Shown in pieces: positions 59,801 to 64,000 of a stretch of 64,000 bases of DNA. Origin of the DNA: an uncultured Oscillospiraceae bacterium (GTDB lineage: Bacteria; Bacillota; Clostridia; Oscillospirales; Oscillospiraceae). The position numbers and the translations under genes are program-made. Numbering within the stretch: the first letter of the stretch is position 1; every line of letters begins with the position of its first letter. A model generated the notes under the pieces. The model saw only the letters and a program-made list of their open reading frames with translations. It was not told where the DNA came from and made no database searches. The stretch is from positions 1-64,000 of the forward strand of contig CAKTPP010000004.1 in NCBI GenBank assembly GCA_934591895.1. The letters run 5' to 3'.

Positions 59801-60860
59801 CGACATAGTCGAGCGCGGGCTCGAAGCAGGCGCAGGTCTTGCCGGTGATGTCGTTCTGGATCTCGTCGAGCGTGTAGCCGAGGGCAATTTTGGTCGTGAT
59901 CTTGGCGATCGGGTAGCCGGTCGCCTTCGAGGCGAGCGCGGACGAGCGCGACACGCGGGGGTTGACCTCGATGACGGCGTAGTCGAAGCTGTCGGGATCG
60001 AGCGCGAACTGGCAGTTGCAGCCGCCGACGATGTCGAGCGCGGAGATGATGTTCAGCGCCGCGCTGCGCAGCATCTGAAACTCCTTGTCCGAGAGCGTCA
60101 GCGCCGGAGCGACGACGATGCTGTCGCCGGTGTGCACGCCGACGGGGTCGAAGTTTTCCATGCTGCACACGGCGATGACGTTGCCGGCGCCGTCGCGCAT
60201 GGTCTCAAACTCGATCTCCTTCCAGCCGTAGATATAGCGCTCGACGAGGATCTGCGTGATCGGGGACGCGTCGAGCCCCGTCTGCGCGGCGACGGTGAGC
60301 TCCTCCGGGCTGTAGGCCACGCCGCCGCCCGCGCCGCCGAGCGTGAACGCCGGACGGATGATGACGGGGTAGCCGATGCTGCCGGCGACGGCCAGCGCCT
60401 CGGCCACGGTGCCGGCGATGCCGGAGGGGATGGTCGGCTCGCCGATGGCGGCCATGGTCTCCTTGAAGAGCTCGCGGTCCTCGGCCTTGTCGATGGCCTC
60501 GGCGTTCGTGCCGATGAGGCGCACGTTGTGCCGCTGCAAAAAGCCCTCTTTATCGAGCTCCATCGCCAGCGTCAGCCCCGTCTGGCCGCCGAGACCGGCG
60601 AGGAGGCTGTCGGGCTGCTCCTTTTCAATGATGCGCTTGACGGAGGTCAGCGTGAGCGGCTCGAGATAGATCTCGTCCGCGAGCGCCTTGTCGGTCATGA
60701 TCGTCGCGGGGTTGGAGTTGACGAGCACGACGTTCACGCCCGCCTCGCGCAGCACGCGGCACGCCTGCGCGCCGGCATAGTCAAATTCCGCCGCCTGCCC
60801 GATCACGATCGGGCCGGAGCCGATGACCAGGACTTTGCGGATGCTGGTATCAATCGGCAT
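56832..60860 (-). CDS. carB: Carbamoyl-phosphate synthase large subunit fused to a DapF-like epimerase domain
   Basis: A 1342-aa protein; the ATG has GGGAGGTG upstream inside carA. Residues about 1-1060 are a complete CarB (two ATP-grasp halves and MGS-like domain). After the linker MRTKRQQ, residues about 1066-1342 are a full-length diaminopimelate epimerase fold. Its second active-site Cys is present (RACGTGAC), but where DapF has EMCGNG this protein reads GMGGNA: codon 57453-57455 is GGC, Gly1136. GNDF is also altered to GDDY and the GIGxDG aspartate is Tyr. Epimerase activity is therefore doubtful. No internal ribosome site precedes the domain. Confidence 0.92.
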   Translation of the reverse strand: MPIDTSIRKVLVIGSGPIVIGQAAEFDYAGAQACRVLREAGVNVVLVNSNPATIMTDKALADEIYLEPLTLTSVKRIIEKEQPDSLLAGLGGQTGLTLAMELDKEGFLQRHNVRLIGTNAEAIDKAEDRELFKETMAAIGEPTIPSGIAGTVAEALAVAGSIGYPVIIRPAFTLGGAGGGVAYSPEELTVAAQTGLDASPITQILVERYIYGWKEIEFETMRDGAGNVIAVCSMENFDPVGVHTGDSIVVAPALTLSDKEFQMLRSAALNIISALDIVGGCNCQFALDPDSFDYAVIEVNPRVSRSSALASKATGYPIAKITTKIALGYTLDEIQNDITGKTCACFEPALDYVVVKFPKWPFDKFVGASRRLGTQMKATGEVMAIGTNFESALLKAVRGAEIHLDTLHAAPLSDRPVRDRLADCDDHRLFTVFEALCSGVSVDEIHDITRIDRWFLYRLQNLVDYEASIQSGLTPELYRRGKALGYPDAALRRLSGSETLPPFRAGYKMVDTCAAEFDAQTPYFYASADARCEARSFPRSGKPVVMVLGSGPIRIGQGIEFDYSSVYCVWTLKAMGYDVVIVNNNPETVSTDYDTADRLYFEPLTAEDVLQIIDVEQPVGVVVAFGGQTAIALTQTLDRHGIRILGTSAEGIDIAEDRERFDALLERFQISRPKGMGVQTLPEALHAAQVLGYPVLLRPSYVIGGQNMKIVHDDDEVTTYMQRILAQGIDNPVLVDKYMMGTELEVDVISDGTDVLIPGIMEHIERAGVHSGDSIAVYPPYNLNDIMTDKIVDSSRKLALALGTKGLVNIQYLIWENELYVIEVNPRASRTVPYISKVTGVPMVDVAARVMLGAQLKDLGYGTGLHPIPPYYAVKVPVFSFEKLGDVNAYLGPEMKSTGEVLGLGKTMQEALFKGLTSAGMVVGRHPDGRHGVLVSVDTHDLGEIVALAKKLDDLHFALYATAETAAAIARLGIDVVTVDGIRESDHAFALLESGCIDYIVYTGALKDATTDDYIALHRRALQLGIPCFTSLDTANALADIIASRYNEHNTELVDINHMRTKRQQLKFSKMQATGDDYIYIENFDGHITCPESLCIPLCSRHRGIGGYGIVLIERSAVADAKMRVFNRDGSSGGMGGNAIRCVGKYLYDNGIVPRADLTIEAGGRVHRLHLYTRFGTVGLVTVDMGKPVFAPEAVPVALAGERVVDRPVTIAGGEYRITCLSMGNPHCVVFVDRVDEVDVAHLGPQFEHADLFPARTNTEFIRVVNRTTIKMRVWERGNGETRACGTGACAAVVAAVENGLCPKGETVTVKVSGGDLLVTYDDDGVRLTGNAELAFTGVTTY

Positions 60861-61917
60861 GGTGCGCACCTCCCATCAGGTCACAGAATCGGTCGAAGAG
60901 AAACGCCGTGTCGTGCGGTCCGGCACACGCCTCGGGGTGAAACTGCACGGAAAACGCCTGCAGCTCGGGGTAGTCCACGCCCTCGCACGTGCCGTCGTTT
61001 GCGTTGACAAAGCGCAGGACGCCGCCCTGAATGCCCTCGGGCACGACGGCGTAGCCGTGGTTCTGGCTGGTGAGGAACGTGCGCGTGCCGCACACGTCGC
61101 GCACCGGCTGGTTCACGCCGCGGTGGCCGTACTTGAGCTTTACGGTGCGGCCGCCGCGCGCCAGCGCCATGAGCTGATGGCCGAGGCAGATGCCGAACAG
61201 CGGGATGCGGCCGAAGAGCCTGGAGATTTCGGCGATCTGCGCGCCGCAGTCCGTCGGGTCTCCGGGGCCGTTGGAAAGCATGACGCCGTCGTATCCGGCG
61301 GCGAGGATGTCCTCCGCCTGCACCGTGCAGGGCAGCACCGTCACGGCGCAGCCGCGGCGGCAGAGCTCGCGCGCGATGTTGCGCTTGGCGCCGTAGTCGA
61401 TGAGCGCCACGCGGTGCAGCACGCCGCCCTCCGGCCGGAGGGTGCGGCTTTCCGGCGTCGTCACCTGCGGCACGGGGTCCGTGATGCGGTAGGCGCGCAG
61501 CGGCGCGAGATCGTCCGGCACGGTGTCGCAGATGGCGGCGTTCATCGTGCCCGCCTCGCGCAGGATGCGCGTGACGGCGCGGGTATCGATGCCGGCAATG
61601 CCGGGGATGTTGTTTTCTTTCAGGAACGCGTCGAGCGTCTGCGCGCAGCGGAAGTTCGAGGGCGTCCGGCACGCCTCGCGCACGACGTAGCCGCGCACGT
61701 GGCAGCCGCCCTCAAAATCGGCCGGGATGATGCCGTAGTTGCCGATGAGCGGAAACGTCTGCAGCACGATCTGCCCGCAGTAGCTCGGGTCGGTGAGCGT
61801 TTCGATGTAGCCGTTCATGCCGGTTGTGAACACCAGCTCACCGACGGTGTCGCACGGCGCGCCGAGGGCGTCGCCTGCAAAGACCTCGCCGTTTTCGAGC
61901 ACGAGATAGCGCTTCAT
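60850..61917 (-). CDS. carA: Carbamoyl-phosphate synthase small subunit
   Basis: A 355-aa glutamine amidotransferase supplying ammonia to CarB. The triad is C244 (FGICLGHQ), H327 and E329 (VQFHPEA). It overlaps argF by 4 nt and carB by 11 nt. It is the only carA in the window, so it may serve both CarB proteins. Confidence 0.95.
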   Translation of the reverse strand: MKRYLVLENGEVFAGDALGAPCDTVGELVFTTGMNGYIETLTDPSYCGQIVLQTFPLIGNYGIIPADFEGGCHVRGYVVREACRTPSNFRCAQTLDAFLKENNIPGIAGIDTRAVTRILREAGTMNAAICDTVPDDLAPLRAYRITDPVPQVTTPESRTLRPEGGVLHRVALIDYGAKRNIARELCRRGCAVTVLPCTVQAEDILAAGYDGVMLSNGPGDPTDCGAQIAEISRLFGRIPLFGICLGHQLMALARGGRTVKLKYGHRGVNQPVRDVCGTRTFLTSQNHGYAVVPEGIQGGVLRFVNANDGTCEGVDYPELQAFSVQFHPEACAGPHDTAFLFDRFCDLMGGAHHAD

Positions 61918-62912
61918 AGCTCGATCTCCGCAAGCGTCGCCGCCATGACGGCCTTGATGGTGTGCATGCGGTTTTCCGCCTCCTGAAACACGACCGACTG
62001 CGCGCTTTCAAACACGTCGTCCGTGACCTCCATGGCCTCGCGGCCGAAGCGCGTGCACATCTCGCTGCCGACGGCGGTCTTCTTGTCGTGATATGCCGGC
62101 AGGCAGTGCATGAAGATGGCGCCGGGGCCGGCCTTGGCCATGAGCGCCGCGTTGACCTGATACGGCGCGAGCGCCGCGATGCGCTCCGCCCAGACGGATT
62201 CCGGCTCGCCCATGGAGACCCAGATGTCGGTGTAGATCACGTTCGCGCCCTGCACGGCGGCCGCGGGGTCGGAGATGAAGTCGAGCACCGCGCCCGTCTG
62301 CGCCGCGATGGTCTGACACTCCGCGATGAGCGCCGCGTCGGGGAAGTAGCCCTCGGGCGCGCAGGCCGTGAAGTGCATGCCCATCTTCGCGCAGCCGACC
62401 ATGAGGGAGTTGCCCATGTTGAAGCGCGCGTCGCCCATGTAGACGAGGTGGATGTTCTCCAGCGAGCCGAAGTGCTCCCGGATGGTCAGGAAGTCCGCGA
62501 GGATCTGCGTCGGGTGAAATTCGTCCGTCAGCCCGTTCCAGACCGGAACGGAGGCGTACTGCGCCAGTTCCTCGACGATGCTCTGGCCGTAGCCGCGGTA
62601 TTCGATGCCGTCAAACATGCCCGAGAGCACGCGCGCGGTGTCGGCGATGCTCTCCTTCTTGCCGATCTGCGAACCGGTGGAGTCGAGATACGTGCTGCCC
62701 ATGCCCAGATCGTGCGCCGCGACCTCGAAGCTGCTGCGCGTGCGCGTGCTCGTCTTTTCAAAGATGAGCGCGACGTTCCTGCCCTCGCACAGGCGGTGCG
62801 GGATGCCGGCCTTTTTTTCGGCCTTGAGCTTGGCTGCGAGCCGCAGCAGGTAGTCGATCTGCTCGGGCGTGTAGTCGAGCAGCTTGAGAAAATCGTTGCC
62901 CTTGAGATTCAT
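61914..62912 (-). CDS. argF: Ornithine carbamoyltransferase
   Basis: Makes citrulline from ornithine and carbamoyl phosphate. 332 aa from the ATG behind AAGGAGGAA. STRTR (55-59) binds carbamoyl phosphate; HPTQILAD and HCLPAYHD are conserved. The frame stays open upstream across argD but that is a shadow, not a fusion. Confidence 0.95.
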   Translation of the reverse strand: MNLKGNDFLKLLDYTPEQIDYLLRLAAKLKAEKKAGIPHRLCEGRNVALIFEKTSTRTRSSFEVAAHDLGMGSTYLDSTGSQIGKKESIADTARVLSGMFDGIEYRGYGQSIVEELAQYASVPVWNGLTDEFHPTQILADFLTIREHFGSLENIHLVYMGDARFNMGNSLMVGCAKMGMHFTACAPEGYFPDAALIAECQTIAAQTGAVLDFISDPAAAVQGANVIYTDIWVSMGEPESVWAERIAALAPYQVNAALMAKAGPGAIFMHCLPAYHDKKTAVGSEMCTRFGREAMEVTDDVFESAQSVVFQEAENRMHTIKAVMAATLAEIEL

Positions 62913-62926
62913 GTCGGTGTTCCTCC

Positions 62927-64000
62927 TTATGCCTTGGCGCAGACGGCCTTGAGCACGCCGATCGCCTGCTCGAGCTGCGCCATGGGGATGTTGAGCGCCG
63001 GCAGCAGGCGCACCTTGTTTTTCGCCGAGATGACGAGCACGCCCTGCTCCGCACATTCGCAGATGACGTCCGCGACCGGACGCACGGTCTCCACGCCGAG
63101 CATCAGGCCGAGACCCGTGACGCCCTTGACGCCCGGCGCGCCGGTGAGCGTGTCGACGATGAAGTCGGATTTTTCCTGCACGGCCTGCAGCAGCGGCCCG
63201 TCGAGCCGGTGCAGGATGCTCAGCGCGCCGGCACAGCAGACCGGATTGCCGCCGAAGGTGGAGCCGTGGCTGCCGGGGGTGAGGACGTTCTGCACCTTCT
63301 CGCCGAGCAGCGTCGCGCCCAGCGGCAGACCGCCGCCGAGCCCCTTGGCCGTGGAGACGATGTCGGGCTTGACGCCGTAGTGCATGTAGCCGTAGAGCTT
63401 GCCGGTGCGGCCGTTTCCGGTCTGCACCTCGTCGCAGATGAGCAGGATGTCCTGCGCTGCGGCAAGCTGCGCCGCGCCCTTGACGAAGTCCTGCGTCAGC
63501 GGGATGACGCCGCCCTCGCCCTGCACGACCTCGATCATGATGGCGGCGCATTTGTGCGCGGCCACCTGCTTTTCGAGATCGTCGAGGTTGTTCGCCTCGG
63601 CATAGGCGAAGCCCTCCGTCAGCGGAAGGAAGTCGTGGTGGAACACGTCCTGACCGGTCGCGGCGAGCGTCGTGATCGTGCGGCCGTGGAAGCTGTTTTT
63701 GAGCGTGATGACGGTGTGGTATTCCGGTCCCTTGTGCTCGGCCGCGTATTTGCGCGCGGCCTTGATGGCGCATTCGTTGGCCTCCGCGCCGGAGTTGGAG
63801 AAGAAGACCTTTTTCATGCCGGTCTTTTCGCACAGCAGCTGCGCCAGCTGCGCGTCGGGCGCGGTGTAGTAGAGGTTCGAGGTGTGCTGCACGGTGCACA
63901 GCTGCTCGGTCACGGCGCGCACCCATGCGGGGTCGGACACGCCGAAGCTGTTGACGGCGATGCCGGTCGCAAGGTCGATGTATTCCTTGCCGTTCTCGTC
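62927..64000 (-). CDS. argD: Acetylornithine aminotransferase (5' end outside window)
   Basis: Class III PLP aminotransferase of arginine synthesis; 357 residues are visible and the N terminus is cut by the window edge (the first seen residues read DENGKEYIDLATGIAVNS). SGAEANE, CDEVQTGNGRTG (PLP Asp) and STAKGLGGGLPLGA (Schiff-base Lys) are present. It lies 14 nt upstream of argF. The GTG at 63940 is internal, not a start. Confidence 0.93.
   Translation of the reverse strand, partial: DENGKEYIDLATGIAVNSFGVSDPAWVRAVTEQLCTVQHTSNLYYTAPDAQLAQLLCEKTGMKKVFFSNSGAEANECAIKAARKYAAEHKGPEYHTVITLKNSFHGRTITTLAATGQDVFHHDFLPLTEGFAYAEANNLDDLEKQVAAHKCAAIMIEVVQGEGGVIPLTQDFVKGAAQLAAAQDILLICDEVQTGNGRTGKLYGYMHYGVKPDIVSTAKGLGGGLPLGATLLGEKVQNVLTPGSHGSTFGGNPVCCAGALSILHRLDGPLLQAVQEKSDFIVDTLTGAPGVKGVTGLGLMLGVETVRPVADVICECAEQGVLVISAKNKVRLLPALNIPMAQLEQAIGVLKAVCAKA

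Noticed and set aside
57687..61007. An 1106-codon open frame on the plus strand.
   Set aside because: Antisense shadow of carB-dapF.
61914..63926. Apparent 670-aa fusion extending argF upstream.
   Set aside because: The upstream half is an out-of-frame shadow of argD; argF has its own ATG with AAGGAGGAA at 62912.
1..64000. CRISPR arrays, insertion sequences, prophage or integrative elements.
   Set aside because: No regularly spaced repeats, transposases, integrases, phage structural genes or attachment-site duplications at tRNAs were seen. The only dispersed repeats are the hairpin element and the two short duplications described.

Overview
The window reads as one continuous chromosomal stretch of a GC-rich, low-oxygen Firmicute, most likely a gut Oscillospiraceae-type Clostridium. 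Pointers are the Firmicute-style recJ-relA-dtd-MBL gene order, a pyr operon with the NAD-linked PyrK/PyrDB pair, a guanine riboswitch on a BMP-type nucleoside importer, a YmdB/YhaO/YhaN block, two [4Fe-4S] flavin ene-reductases, an AbrB/SpoVT regulator and strong SD sequences with sigma-A type promoters. There is no prophage, insertion sequence, CRISPR array or rRNA; two tRNAs are present. The species is inferred from gene content only.

Layout. 1-4.4 kb (minus): hom-lysC-asd (aspartate family) and an XRE membrane regulator. 4.5-10 kb (minus): recJ-relA-dtd-MBL hydrolase. 10.2 kb: tRNA-Leu(UAA). 10.3-16.9 kb (minus): a flippase-like membrane protein, azlCD, a sodium symporter, and an abrB-PLP lyase-DMT exporter operon with a palindromic operator. 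17-23 kb (plus): xpt, then a guanine riboswitch and the four-gene BMP/ABC purine nucleoside importer. 23-24.7 kb: a small XRE regulator divergent from a zinc-ribbon surface protein. 24.8-34.9 kb: a mirror-image catabolic locus in which an ene-reductase/iron-alcohol-dehydrogenase pair on each strand diverges from a shared control region, the plus arm continuing into MFS, nitroreductase and MFS genes. 35-44.4 kb: tRNA-Arg(ACG), ymdB-yhaO-yhaN, a purine permease, VanZ, DUF378, a solitary ParB/Noc and a flavodoxin. 44.6-53.5 kb (plus): pyrC-carB-pyrK-pyrD-pyrF-pyrE-pyrB-pyrI. 53.5-56.5 kb (minus): a copper operon. 56.8-64 kb (minus): argD-argF-carA-carB for arginine and carbamoyl phosphate.

The strongest oddities are: (1) the arginine-locus carB is fused in frame to a diaminopimelate epimerase domain whose first catalytic cysteine is glycine; (2) the copper P-type ATPase keeps its Cu(I) membrane motifs and phosphorylation domain but has lost the whole ATP-binding N domain; (3) the mirrored ene-reductase/alcohol dehydrogenase divergon has no evident substrate; (4) a roughly 180-bp multi-hairpin intergenic element occurs in two inverted copies plus a partial third.

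The genes combine into nucleotide supply (two carB, one carA, the whole UMP pathway, purine import and salvage), amino-acid synthesis and export, copper handling, and fermentation-linked reduction of an unknown unsaturated compound. Starts were chosen from visible Shine-Dalgarno sequences, so several proteins are shorter than their longest open frame.
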